Below, in pieces: positions 52,152-61,352 of a stretch of 64,000 nt of DNA (position 1 is the stretch's first letter; every line of letters starts with the position of its first letter). The notes below the pieces were generated by a model. The model saw only the letters and a program-made list of their open reading frames with translations, ran no database searches and was not told where the DNA came from. The stretch covers positions 1 through 64,000 of the forward strand of contig CACYGI010000006.1 in assembly GCA_902773925.1 (NCBI GenBank), given 5' to 3'. The translations under genes were made by a program, and so were the position numbers. The DNA is from an uncultured Bacteroidia bacterium (GTDB lineage Bacteria > Bacteroidota > Bacteroidia > Bacteroidales > UBA932).

Positions 52152-53834
52152 ATGGCAGAAGAGACCAACGCTCCCGTCGCGGAGCCCGCACGCAAACTCA
52201 ATTTCCTCGAGGAGATCATCGAAGCCGACCTGGCTTCAGGCAAGTACAAATCCATCCTCACGCGCTTCCCTCCCGAGCCGAACGGCTACCTGCATCTTGG
52301 CCACGCCAAGAGCCTGTGCATCAATTTCGGCCTGGCGATGAAGTATGGCGGCAAGACCAATCTGCGCTACGACGACACCAACCCTACGAAGGAGGACGTC
52401 GAGTACGTCGATGCCATCAAGGAAGACATCCACTGGCTTGGTTTCCAGTGGGAGAAGGAGCTTTATGCATCGGATTATTTCGACCAGCTCTACGAGTGGG
52501 CCGAGATGATGATCCAGCGCGGGCAGGCATACGTGGATGACCAGTCACTGGAGGAGATCCGCGCAGGCCGCGGCACCATCAGCGAGCCCGGCAAGGACAG
52601 CCCCTACCGCAACCGCAGCGTCGAGGAGAATCTTCGCCTGTTCCGCGAGATGCGCGACGGCAAATACGCCGACGGCGAAAAGGTCCTCCGCGCCAAGATC
52701 GATATGGCACATCCCAATATGATGTTCCGCGATCCCATCCTCTACCGCATCAAGCACGCAAGCCATCACCGCACCGGCGACAAGTGGTGCATCTACCCGA
52801 TGTACGACTACACCCACGGCCAGTGCGACTCCATAGAGAATATCACCCACTCTATCTGCACGATGGAGTTTGACGTCCACCGTCCCCTGTATGACTGGTT
52901 CATCGAGACCCTGGGCATCTTCCCGTCGCATCAGTACGAGTTCGCCCGCCTCAACCTCACATATACCCTGATGAGCAAGCGCAAGCTGCTGGAGCTCGTC
53001 GAGAAGGGTTATGTCTCGGGCTGGGATGATCCCCGGATGCCGACGCTGTGCGGCGTGCGCCGCCGCGGCTATACGCCAGAGGCCATCAAGGCATTCTGCG
53101 AGCAGATAGGCGTCACCAAGCGCGACCAGCTTATGGATATCGGAGGCCTGGAGTCCTGCGTCCGCACGGACCTCAACGCACGCGCCAACCGCTATATGGC
53201 CGTCACGGGCGATCCGATCCGCATCATCCTGACCAACTGGGAAAAGGGCCGCACCGAATGGTTCGAAGCCCCGCTCAATCCCGCATTTCCCGACGGGCCA
53301 AAGCGCCGCATCCCCTTCACCGGAGAGCTGCTCATCGACCGCGCGGACTTTATGGAGGATGCACCGAAGAAGTATTTCCGGCTCAAGCCGGACGGAGAAG
53401 TCCGCCTCAAATACACATATATCGTGCGCTGCAACAAGGTCATCAAGGACCAGGACGGCAAGGTCACGGCCCTCGAGTGCACCTATGATCCCGACACCCA
53501 TCCGCAGAGCGGACAGTGGCGCTCGGTCAAGGGCACGATCCACTGGGTCAGCGCAGAGCACGCGCGCAAGTTCGAATGCCGGCTCTACGACCGCCTCTTT
53601 ACCGAGGCAGATATGGGCGGCATCCCCGAGGACCGCGATTACAAGGAGTTCCTCAACCCGGAGAGCCTCGTGGTCACCGACGGCTGGGCAGAGCCCGCAC
53701 TGATGGATGACAACAGCGGCATCGCAGTCCAGTTCGAACGCGTCGGCTATTTCGTCAAGGATCCCGATTCGACTGACGGCCATCTGATAATGAACAAGAC
53801 CGTCGGACTGAAGGATTCATTCAAGCTGGCATAG
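52152..53834 (+). CDS. glnS: Glutaminyl-tRNA synthetase
   Basis: The 560-residue class-I synthetase has the HIGH-type motif PPEPNGYLHLGHAKS and the KMSKS-type LMSKRKLLELV, plus YDDTNPTKED and the anticodon-binding beta-barrel C-terminus. FARLNLTYTLMSKR is GlnRS-specific. It charges tRNA-Gln directly. It has its own promoter, divergent from yicC. Confidence 0.96.
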   Translation: MAEETNAPVAEPARKLNFLEEIIEADLASGKYKSILTRFPPEPNGYLHLGHAKSLCINFGLAMKYGGKTNLRYDDTNPTKEDVEYVDAIKEDIHWLGFQWEKELYASDYFDQLYEWAEMMIQRGQAYVDDQSLEEIRAGRGTISEPGKDSPYRNRSVEENLRLFREMRDGKYADGEKVLRAKIDMAHPNMMFRDPILYRIKHASHHRTGDKWCIYPMYDYTHGQCDSIENITHSICTMEFDVHRPLYDWFIETLGIFPSHQYEFARLNLTYTLMSKRKLLELVEKGYVSGWDDPRMPTLCGVRRRGYTPEAIKAFCEQIGVTKRDQLMDIGGLESCVRTDLNARANRYMAVTGDPIRIILTNWEKGRTEWFEAPLNPAFPDGPKRRIPFTGELLIDRADFMEDAPKKYFRLKPDGEVRLKYTYIVRCNKVIKDQDGKVTALECTYDPDTHPQSGQWRSVKGTIHWVSAEHARKFECRLYDRLFTEADMGGIPEDRDYKEFLNPESLVVTDGWAEPALMDDNSGIAVQFERVGYFVKDPDSTDGHLIMNKTVGLKDSFKLA

Positions 53835-53848
53835 CGCACCGACGGTTT

Positions 53849-54601
53849 ATGAAGCTTCTTTCGTGGAATGTAAACGGACTTCGCGCAGCCCTGGGCAAGG
53901 GCTGCGGGGAGTTCTTTGCCTCCGGCGATTACGACTGCATCTGCCTGCAGGAGACCAAGCTCCAGGAGGGCCTCATCCCATTCGATCTGCCCGGATACGG
54001 CTCCTACTGGCATTATGCGCAGAAGAAAGGCTACTCGGGCACGGCTATTTTCTCGCGCATCGAGCCGCATTCGGTCAGCACCGGCATCGGTCGGGCCGAA
54101 TTTGACGCCGAAGGGCGCACGGTGACTCTCGAGTTTGCAGATTTCTACCTGGTCAATGTCTATGTCCCCAATTCGCAGCGCGGACTGCTGCGCATCGATT
54201 TCCGCCTGCAATGGGAGCAGGCGCTGCGCGAATATCTGAGCGGTCTGATGGCGCGCAAGGGCGTGGTGATTTGCGGAGACCTCAATGTCGCCGCCGAGGA
54301 GATCGACATCCACGACCCTAAGGGCAACCGGCACAGCGCAGGCTTCTCGGACGAGGAGCGCGACGCCTTCCGCCAGCTCAAGGGCATCGGACTTGCCGAC
54401 GTCTGGCGCGAGGCCAATCCCGATACCCGCAAGTATTCGTGGTGGGCTTACTGGGGCAACGCCCGTGAGCGCAACCTGGGATGGCGCATCGACTATTTCC
54501 TGGTCTCCCGCCCGTTTGACGCCAAAGTCACCGGATGCGACATACTCGACCAGATACAGGGTTCAGACCACTGCCCCGTATCGATCGAGATAGATGCGTA
54601 G
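53849..54601 (+). CDS. xth: Exodeoxyribonuclease III
   Basis: The 250-residue protein has KLLSWNVNGLRA, LQETKL (metal-binding Glu), GTAIFSR, GDLNVAAEEIDIHDP, and the C-terminal WRIDYFLVS and GSDHCPVSIEI with the catalytic His. It acts as an AP endonuclease and 3'-exonuclease in base excision repair. It begins 14 bases after glnS and is probably co-transcribed. Confidence 0.95.
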   Translation: MKLLSWNVNGLRAALGKGCGEFFASGDYDCICLQETKLQEGLIPFDLPGYGSYWHYAQKKGYSGTAIFSRIEPHSVSTGIGRAEFDAEGRTVTLEFADFYLVNVYVPNSQRGLLRIDFRLQWEQALREYLSGLMARKGVVICGDLNVAAEEIDIHDPKGNRHSAGFSDEERDAFRQLKGIGLADVWREANPDTRKYSWWAYWGNARERNLGWRIDYFLVSRPFDAKVTGCDILDQIQGSDHCPVSIEIDA

Positions 54602-54613
54602 GAGCGCCCTGCG

Positions 54614-55741
54614 CTATCTTCCCTTATACATCTCTTCGTAATACTTCTGGTAGTCGCCGCTGGTGACGCGGTCCATCCACTGCTGATTGTCCAGATACCA
54701 GCGGACGGTCTTCTCTATGCCCTCCTCGAACTGCAGCGAAGGCTCCCATCCGAGCTCCCGCTGGAGCTTGGTGCTGTCGATGGCATAGCGCAGGTCGTGG
54801 CCGGCGCGGTCGGTGACGTAGGTAATCAGATCCATATCCTCACCCTCCCTGCGGCCGAGCATACGGTCAACGGTGTTGATGAGGACCTTGATGATGTCGA
54901 TATTCTTCCATTCGTTGAAGCCGCCGATATTGTAGGTCTCCCCTACCTTGCCCTCGTGGAAAATCAGGTCGATGGCACGCGCGTGGTCCTCGACGTAGAG
55001 CCAGTCGCGGACATTCTCGCCACGGCCATAGACGGGCAGCGGCTTGCGGTGACGGATATTGTTGATAAACAGAGGAATAAGCTTCTCGGGGAACTGATAC
55101 GGGCCGTAATTGTTGGAGCAATTGGTCACGATCGTAGGCATCCCGTAGGTATCGTGGAATGCGCGTACGAAATGGTCGGACGAGGCCTTGGCAGCGCTGT
55201 AGGGGCTGTGCGGCTGATACTTCAGATCCTCCGTAAAGAACTTGCTGCCGTAGGCCAGATGATGGCTGCCGCTGGAGGCCTTCGTCGTGAAGGGCGGCTC
55301 GATGCCTTCGGGGTCGGTCATCTCCAGGGCCCCGTACACCTCGTCAGTCGAGATGTGGTAGAAACGCTTGCCCTCCCAACGGCCGTCCCAGGCGACCTTG
55401 GCAGCCTGCAAAAGCGACAGGGTGCCCATCACGTTGGTCTGGGCGAAAGTAAATGGATCCTTGATGCTGCGGTCCACGTGCGACTCTGCGGCCAGATGGA
55501 TGATGCCGTCCACCTGCTCCTGCTGCATCAGGGCGAGAACCCCCTCGAAATCGCAGATGTCCATCTTGACGAAACGGTAATTGGGCCGGTCCTCTATGTC
55601 GGCGAGGTTAGCCAGATTGCCGGCGTAAGTCAGCTTGTCAAGGTTGATGATCCGATAATCGGGATAACGGTTAACGAAAAGGCGTACTACGTGGCTCCCG
55701 ATAAAACCTGCGCCGCCGGTAATGATGATAGTGTGTTTCAT
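54614..55741 (-). CDS. rfbB: dTDP-glucose 4,6-dehydratase
   Basis: I start at the ATG 55739-55741 (MKHTIIITGGAGFIGSHVV). The 375-residue SDR enzyme has the NAD-binding GGAGFIGS, a catalytic YGSK-like segment (SHHLAYGSK), STDEVYGALE and NNYGPYQFPEKLIP. It makes dTDP-4-keto-6-deoxyglucose for surface sugars. rfbA, rfbC and rfbD are not beside it. A TATATTTG box lies five bases upstream of the start. Confidence 0.92.
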   Translation of the reverse strand: MKHTIIITGGAGFIGSHVVRLFVNRYPDYRIINLDKLTYAGNLANLADIEDRPNYRFVKMDICDFEGVLALMQQEQVDGIIHLAAESHVDRSIKDPFTFAQTNVMGTLSLLQAAKVAWDGRWEGKRFYHISTDEVYGALEMTDPEGIEPPFTTKASSGSHHLAYGSKFFTEDLKYQPHSPYSAAKASSDHFVRAFHDTYGMPTIVTNCSNNYGPYQFPEKLIPLFINNIRHRKPLPVYGRGENVRDWLYVEDHARAIDLIFHEGKVGETYNIGGFNEWKNIDIIKVLINTVDRMLGRREGEDMDLITYVTDRAGHDLRYAIDSTKLQRELGWEPSLQFEEGIEKTVRWYLDNQQWMDRVTSGDYQKYYEEMYKGR

Positions 55742-55746
55742 ACTCA

Positions 55747-55805
55747 CAAATATAAGAAGAAAAAAACAACCGGCCTTGATGCAAGGATTATTTTGCGTAA
55801 TTTTG
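55747..55805. promoter_or_regulatory. Divergent promoters for rfbB and the late cobalamin operon
   Basis: Minus-strand TATATTTG (55747-55754) serves rfbB. Plus-strand TAATTTTG (55798-55805) serves the adenosyltransferase gene, 22 bases before its ATG. No riboswitch fits in this 86-base gap. Confidence 0.6.
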
Positions 55806-55827
55806 CAGAAAATAGAAAAGGCGCGCA

Positions 55828-56403
55828 ATGAAACGCATCTACACACGAACCGGAGACAAGGGAATGACCGGCATCCACGGCGGAGAGCGCGTTGCCAAAG
55901 ACGACATCCGCATCGAAGCCAACGGCACCCTGGACGAGCTGAACGCGACTCTGGGCATCGTGCGGACTCTGCTTCCGGCCGATGACCCTCTGCAGGAGAT
56001 CCTGCACGGCATCCAGCGCGATATGATGAGCGTTATGAGCCTAGTTGCCACGCCTTCGGCCAAGCGCGAAACCAATCCGAACAGCCTGCCGCAGGATCTG
56101 GTCAGCGGCTGCGAAGAGCTGATCGACCGTTTCACGGAGCTTTCGGGCACAAGCGAAGCATTCCTGCTGCCGGGAGGCACACCCGCCGCGGCGCATCTTC
56201 AGCTCGCAAGGACCGTTTGCCGGCGCGCCGAGCGTCACCTCTGGACATTGCACCGGCAGGACCCGCTGCCGCAGGAGATACTTCAGTATATCAACCGCCT
56301 TTCGGACCTGCTGTTCACTCTGGCGCGATACGACCTGCAGCGGCAGGGCTGGCCGGAGGAACGCTGGCAGTCATTCGCCTACAAGCGCAAACCAGCCAAA
56401 TAA
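55828..56403 (+). CDS. PduO-type ATP:cob(I)alamin adenosyltransferase
   Basis: The 191-residue protein starts with YTRTGDKGMTGI, the PduO ATP-binding motif, and has FLLPGGTPAAAHLQLARTVCRRAER and INRLSDLLFTLAR. It attaches the adenosyl group to reduced corrinoid. It is first of four tightly coupled genes, and its stop overlaps the next ATG (TAATG). Confidence 0.95.
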   Translation: MKRIYTRTGDKGMTGIHGGERVAKDDIRIEANGTLDELNATLGIVRTLLPADDPLQEILHGIQRDMMSVMSLVATPSAKRETNPNSLPQDLVSGCEELIDRFTELSGTSEAFLLPGGTPAAAHLQLARTVCRRAERHLWTLHRQDPLPQEILQYINRLSDLLFTLARYDLQRQGWPEERWQSFAYKRKPAK

Positions 56404-57944
56404 TGGATAGGCAGGGATCATCGGAGCTTAAACGCCTGCATCCCGTGATGCTGGCCGGGACCGGCAGCGATGTCGGCAAGAGCGTCCTTGCTACGGCCCT
56501 GTGCCGCATTTTCCTGCAGGACGGCTATCATCCCGCGCCATTCAAGGCGCAAAATATGGCCCTCAACTCCTACGCGACACCTGAGGGTCTTGAGATAGGC
56601 CGCGCGCAGGCGGTGCAGGCCGAGGCAGCCGGAGTCCCCTGCCATACCGATATGAATCCGCTGCTGCTCAAGCCCCAGAGCGACCATACCTCACAGGTCG
56701 TACTGAACGGCCGCCCCATCGGCAACCGCGACGCATACGACTATTTCCGCAAGGAAGGCCGGCAGGAGCTCCGGACCGCGGTCAATGCCGCCTTCGACCG
56801 ACTGGCCGCCCGCTACAACCCCATTGTGATGGAGGGCGCCGGCAGCCTGGCCGAGATCAACCTCAAGGATTCGGACCTTGTCAACGTGCCGATGGCGATG
56901 CACGCCGGGGCTGACATAATCCTCGTGGGAGACATCGACCGCGGAGGTGTTTTCGCAAGCGTCTATGGCTCGCTGATGCTCCTGGACCCCAGGGAGCGCT
57001 CATACGTCAAGGGCATCATCATCAATAAGTTCCGCGGCGATCTGAGGCTTTTCGAGGAGGGCCGCAGGATGCTTGAGGAGCTTTGCGGCATACCGGTACT
57101 CGGCGTAGTGCCGTATCTGAAGGACGTACATATCGAGGAGGAGGATTCGGTGGCCCTTTCGGCCAAATCCGCCGCCGCCCGCGAGGGACTGATCAACGTA
57201 GCCGTCGTGCTGCTTCATCATATCAGCAATTTCACCGATTTCAACGCGCTTGAGCGCGATCCGAGAGTACACCTGTTCTACAGCGGACAGAGCGAAGAGA
57301 TCGCCAAGGCGGATATCGTGATACTCCCGGGCAGCAAGAGCACTCTGGATGATCTGCACGAGCTTCGCCGCAGCGGTCTGGCACAGGCCATTCTGGAGGC
57401 CCGCCGCGCAGGCGCGACCATCCTCGGGATCTGCGGAGGCTACCAGATGCTGGGACGCCTCATCCGCGACCCGCATCACGTCGAAGGCCCCCTGGATTCG
57501 CTTCCGGGGCTCGGACTGCTCCCGCTTGTGACCGAGATCAGCCGGGAGAAGGTCACCCGCCAGGTGCATTTCCGCCTCGCCTCGGACGCTTCTCAGGAAG
57601 GCTCAGCATTCCCTCTGGAGGGCTACGAGATCCATATGGGAGTCACTACGCCTGACGAGGCTGCTGCCACCGTGCCCGCGCATCTCTGCGATCTGGAGGA
57701 CGGCACGTCGGACGGCTATATGGCCGATGGCAAATGTATGGGCACCTATCTGCACGGCATCCTGGACAATCAGGCTTTCATCGACCTGCTGCTGGAGCCC
57801 CATCTGGGGAAGGCCGGTAAGGCCGGCGCAGGTACTTTCGATTACCACGCATACAAGGAGAGCCAGTACGACCTTCTGGCCGATCGCGTCCGCTCTCATA
57901 TCGATATGGACCTGCTCTACAGCATTCTTAAGGAGGAGCGATGA
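56403..57944 (+). CDS. cbiP: Cobyric acid synthase
   Basis: The start MDRQGSSELKRLHPVMLAG at 56403 overlaps the previous stop. The 513-residue protein has the P-loop-like GTGSDVGKSVLATALC, KAQNMALNSY, and a C-terminal glutamine-amidotransferase domain with GICGGYQMLGR (nucleophile Cys) and GTYLHGILDN (His). It amidates the b, d, e and g side chains of adenosylcobyrinate diamide. Confidence 0.95.
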   Translation: MDRQGSSELKRLHPVMLAGTGSDVGKSVLATALCRIFLQDGYHPAPFKAQNMALNSYATPEGLEIGRAQAVQAEAAGVPCHTDMNPLLLKPQSDHTSQVVLNGRPIGNRDAYDYFRKEGRQELRTAVNAAFDRLAARYNPIVMEGAGSLAEINLKDSDLVNVPMAMHAGADIILVGDIDRGGVFASVYGSLMLLDPRERSYVKGIIINKFRGDLRLFEEGRRMLEELCGIPVLGVVPYLKDVHIEEEDSVALSAKSAAAREGLINVAVVLLHHISNFTDFNALERDPRVHLFYSGQSEEIAKADIVILPGSKSTLDDLHELRRSGLAQAILEARRAGATILGICGGYQMLGRLIRDPHHVEGPLDSLPGLGLLPLVTEISREKVTRQVHFRLASDASQEGSAFPLEGYEIHMGVTTPDEAAATVPAHLCDLEDGTSDGYMADGKCMGTYLHGILDNQAFIDLLLEPHLGKAGKAGAGTFDYHAYKESQYDLLADRVRSHIDMDLLYSILKEER

Positions 57945-59011
57945 TCTACGGACACGGTGATGACCGCTGGCGCTACGGCCATATAAGTGCGGACTTCAGT
58001 TCAAATGTTTACTACGGCGCGGATAATTCCGCGCTTTTGGATTACCTGCGCGGCCACTTCGACGATCTGTTGCACTATCCCGAACCGGCGCCACACACGC
58101 TCGAAGCGCGACTCGAGGAGGCTTACGGCCTCGCTCCGGGGACAGTCTGCGTAAGCGGCGGGGCGACCGAGGCCATCTATCTTATTGCACAGGCATTTGC
58201 CGGCAGCCGAAGCGCGATCTTCCAGCCTGCTTTCAGCGAATATTCTGACGCCTGCCACCAGCACGGCCATTTCGTGAAACACATTTTCGCGCAGGCGGAT
58301 CTTTTCAGCGGAGATGGTATTATCAGCGAGGCGCAAATCCCCGATGGCACGCAGATGTGCTGGATCTGCAATCCCTGCAATCCTACGGGGCATATCTACG
58401 CCAACGAGCTTGTCGAGCGGCTGATAGCCTCGCATCCCGGGTGCATCTTCGTGATGGATCAGTCCTACGCCGCTTTCACCCGATACCCCCTGCCTTCACC
58501 GGCAGAGCTGGCCGCTCACCCCAACCTGCTCGTGCTGCATTCGCTGACCAAGAGTCACGCAGTGCCGGGCCTGCGGCTCGGATGGATTACCGGCAGCGCC
58601 CGTCTGCTTGAGCGCGTCCGCAGCTGCCGGATGCCCTGGTCGGTCAATGCCCTGGCCGTCGCGGCCGGGATGTTCTTCGCAGAGGAGATCGGCTCATCTT
58701 CGCAAACCCGCGGGAGACTGTCCGGCCTCGACGGACTGCTCGAGGAGTGCCGCAGATTGCGCGAGAGCATCGCCAGTCTCGAAGGCTTGCGGGTAGCTCC
58801 GACGCATACCCATTTCTTCCTCTGCCGAACAGAAAATAGCACGGCGGCTGAGCTTAAGGATTATCTCGCCCGCGAGCAGGGAGTCCTCATCCGCGACGCC
58901 TCGAATTTCCCCGGCCTGGACGAGGGATGCTTCCGGATCGCTACACAAAAGCCGGAGTTTAATAAGATACTACTCAGCGGATTAAATTCGTTTATCTCAA
59001 CTAATAAATGA
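57941..59011 (+). CDS. cobC: Threonine-phosphate decarboxylase-like PLP enzyme
   Basis: The 356-residue class-I/II aminotransferase-fold protein has GGATEAIYLIAQAFAG, CNPCNPTGHIY and the PLP-lysine motif HSLTKSHAVPGLRLGW. Flanked by cbiP and cbiB, it should supply aminopropanol phosphate (CobD/CobC role) for the nucleotide-loop arm. It overlaps both neighbours by four bases (ATGA). A histidinol-phosphate aminotransferase would be less likely here. Confidence 0.9.
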   Translation: MIYGHGDDRWRYGHISADFSSNVYYGADNSALLDYLRGHFDDLLHYPEPAPHTLEARLEEAYGLAPGTVCVSGGATEAIYLIAQAFAGSRSAIFQPAFSEYSDACHQHGHFVKHIFAQADLFSGDGIISEAQIPDGTQMCWICNPCNPTGHIYANELVERLIASHPGCIFVMDQSYAAFTRYPLPSPAELAAHPNLLVLHSLTKSHAVPGLRLGWITGSARLLERVRSCRMPWSVNALAVAAGMFFAEEIGSSSQTRGRLSGLDGLLEECRRLRESIASLEGLRVAPTHTHFFLCRTENSTAAELKDYLAREQGVLIRDASNFPGLDEGCFRIATQKPEFNKILLSGLNSFISTNK

Positions 59012-60030
59012 ATAGGATACTCAGACTCCTCGCAGGCTGGACGGCGGACATTATCGGCGGCGATCCGGCGTGGCTTCCCCACCCGGTCGTAGGGTTCGGA
59101 CGTCTGATCGCCTTCGGCGAAAAGCGCCTCAACCGCGGCGGTCACCGCATCGCAAAAGGCGCACTGCTCTCCATCGCCCTCATCCTCCTGACCTGGGTTG
59201 CGACGCAGGCTCTGCTGCAGGCGGTCCACCTTGCCTCGGTGAGTCTGGGAGCCACAGCACTTCTGCCCGAGATCGGCCACGGTGGAGGATGGATGCCGCA
59301 CTGGATGCGCATCGCCACCTGCAGTTGGGATCTTACCTGGCCGGAAATGATCGTCGAGGCCGTATTGATATTTTTCTGCCTTGCAGGCACCACGCTCATC
59401 CGCGAGGTCCGCGAGACTTTCCGGGCAACGGACCGCAGCCTCGAAGAGGGCCGGGCGCAGGTCGCGCGCATCGTAGGTCGTGACACATCGCAACTCACGG
59501 CGCAGGAAGTACGCACCGCAGCGCTTGAGACGCTTGCCGAGAACCTCAACGACGGAGTCATCGCGCCGCTTTTCTGGCTGGCCCTGCTGGGCATTCCCGG
59601 GATGGTCACGTACAAGATGATCAACACCCTCGATTCGATGATAGGCTACCGCACGGAGCGATATCTGCTCTTCGGACGGGTGGCAGCAAAGATTGACGAT
59701 GCTGCAGGATGTATCCCGGCAAGACTCACCGCCCTGCTGATGCTTCTCGTCGCCGGCCGATTGCATCTCATCCCCACGGTCCACCGCAACGGCTGCAGGC
59801 ACCTGAGTCCCAATTCGGGGCACCCCGAGGCAGCCCTTGCCGCCATCCTCGACTGCCAGTTCGGCGGGACGCACGTCTATTTCGGAGAGAGGATCGAAAA
59901 GCCTACGATCGGCGACAATCCCCGGGAGCTGACCACGGCCGATATGCAGAAGGCCGTACGGATCAACCGCCTCGCCGAAACGGCAATGGTGCTGCTGACC
60001 GCAGCGACGCAGCTTGTCATCAGCCTCTAA
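59008..60030 (+). CDS. cbiB: Adenosylcobinamide-phosphate synthase
   Basis: The 340-residue membrane protein has GDPAWLPHPVVGFGRLI near the N-terminus, ETLAENLNDGVIAPLFW, NTLDSMIGYRTERY and GHPEAALAAILDCQFGG, typical of CbiB/CobD. It joins the aminopropanol arm to cobyric acid. It is last of the four-gene operon and has about six hydrophobic segments. Confidence 0.94.
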   Translation: MNRILRLLAGWTADIIGGDPAWLPHPVVGFGRLIAFGEKRLNRGGHRIAKGALLSIALILLTWVATQALLQAVHLASVSLGATALLPEIGHGGGWMPHWMRIATCSWDLTWPEMIVEAVLIFFCLAGTTLIREVRETFRATDRSLEEGRAQVARIVGRDTSQLTAQEVRTAALETLAENLNDGVIAPLFWLALLGIPGMVTYKMINTLDSMIGYRTERYLLFGRVAAKIDDAAGCIPARLTALLMLLVAGRLHLIPTVHRNGCRHLSPNSGHPEAALAAILDCQFGGTHVYFGERIEKPTIGDNPRELTTADMQKAVRINRLAETAMVLLTAATQLVISL

Positions 60031-60060
60031 AAGCGCGATACAACATTCGCAATAATTAAG

Positions 60061-60068
60061 TACCTTTG
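60061..60068 (+). promoter_or_regulatory. -7 box of the TlpA-like lipoprotein gene
   Basis: TACCTTTG, 22 bases before the ATG at 60091. Confidence 0.6.
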
Positions 60069-60090
60069 GCTCCGCCAAAACAGAATTGAT

Positions 60091-61164
60091 ATGAAGAAAA
60101 TGATATTCGCGGCCCTTATGTGCGCCGCCATCCTGACCTCCTGTACCGGGGGCAGCTATACGATCAACGGTACGCTTCACGTACCCGACGGTGTCGAGCT
60201 GTATCTGGTGGATCTCGTAGCCGACGATACGCTCTCCGTGACAAAGGTCGCGGATTCGCAATTCACATTTGCAGGCGAACTGGAAAAGGCCACCTACGTC
60301 TATCTGGGCCAGGGCCGCAACCGCGTCCGCTTCATCCTCGAGCCCGGTACGGTAAGCGTCGATCTGGATCAGCGTATGCCGAGCGGTACTCCACTGCTGG
60401 ATGAGAGCAACGAATATCAGGCACGCATCAAGGAGATTTCAAGCCAGCGAATGGCCGAGATTCGCGAAAAGGGCCTTATCAAGGGCGGCGGCATAGTTCC
60501 CGGCGCAGAGCCGCAGATTGACAGCATCTTTGCTTTTTATCGCGATATCCAGCTCGCCTTTGCCGATTCGGTGCTTTTGGCTCATAAGCGCGACCTGCTG
60601 GGCGCCCTGGCACTTTCGGATCTCTACGGCTGCGATACTGCGCTCTTTGCGCGGCGCTACTCCATCGTCTCGAAGGATGTCCGCGAATTTCCTCCCATCG
60701 CTCAGGCATATGAGCGCCAGCAGCAATTCTACAAAACGCAGGAAGGCGAAATGTTTACGGACTTCACCGTCGAGGGAGGCAACGCCGACGGCAGCGACGC
60801 CCATCTGGCTGATTATGTCGGCCGCGGCAAATATACCCTCGTCAACTTCTGGTCCTCGTGGAGCCGCCCCTGCCGCCTGGTATATCCCTACCTGCGGGCA
60901 TCGCTCAGGATATTCGACAACAGCAGATTCGAAGTCATAGGCGTGGCTGTCGGCGACCGCCGCGAGAATTCGCTCAATGCCATCGAGGAATACGAGCTCA
61001 GCTGGCCGCAGATTCTGGACGCCAAGGATATCCCTCTGAATACCTACAGCTTCACCACCATCCCCTACACCATCCTTTTCGGCCCCGACGGCACGATCCT
61101 CCGCCGCGGACTGCGTAATGAAGACATCCTGGACGCCGTAGAAGAGGCTCTTTTGGTAGAATAG
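60091..61164 (+). CDS. Thioredoxin-fold lipoprotein with SxxC active site
   Basis: The 357-residue protein has lipobox LTSC (Cys18), an N-terminal DUF4369-like beta domain (about 25-120), a helical linker, and a TlpA/AhpC-type thioredoxin domain (about 225-357). The usual WCxPC is WSRPC here: Ser258 replaces the first, attacking Cys and Cys261 remains. The cis-Pro loop (FTTIPYTILF) is intact. A normal thiol-disulfide reductase is unlikely; it could be a binding protein, a chaperone or a monothiol enzyme. A small peptide gene follows after 27 bases. Confidence 0.85.
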   Translation: MKKMIFAALMCAAILTSCTGGSYTINGTLHVPDGVELYLVDLVADDTLSVTKVADSQFTFAGELEKATYVYLGQGRNRVRFILEPGTVSVDLDQRMPSGTPLLDESNEYQARIKEISSQRMAEIREKGLIKGGGIVPGAEPQIDSIFAFYRDIQLAFADSVLLAHKRDLLGALALSDLYGCDTALFARRYSIVSKDVREFPPIAQAYERQQQFYKTQEGEMFTDFTVEGGNADGSDAHLADYVGRGKYTLVNFWSSWSRPCRLVYPYLRASLRIFDNSRFEVIGVAVGDRRENSLNAIEEYELSWPQILDAKDIPLNTYSFTTIPYTILFGPDGTILRRGLRNEDILDAVEEALLVE

Positions 61165-61191
61165 GTTTTTATTGCTAACTTGGAAGCCGTT

Positions 61192-61341
61192 ATGACTCCG
61201 TATATTCAGCCAATAACCGAGATTATCTCCATCGAGACGCCCACGGCATTTGCCGCCTCGGGCAATACCGAGAATCTGGGCTCCAAGGACGGCATCTGGG
61301 ACGCTGCCTCTCCCGGCGGCGACTCACCGTTCAATTTCTAA
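61192..61341 (+). CDS. Small 49-residue protein, YxxPxTEI...SG type
   Basis: The ATG at 61192 opens MTPYIQPITEIISIE, followed by FAASG and a Gly/Asp/Ser-rich tail ending SPFNF. The Y..P.TEI and SG pattern matches the protein at 4137-4277. Like that one it lies tight against a lipoprotein gene, but downstream rather than upstream. No signal peptide is present. The function is unknown. Confidence 0.55.
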   Translation: MTPYIQPITEIISIETPTAFAASGNTENLGSKDGIWDAASPGGDSPFNF

Positions 61342-61352
61342 AAGATAAATAA

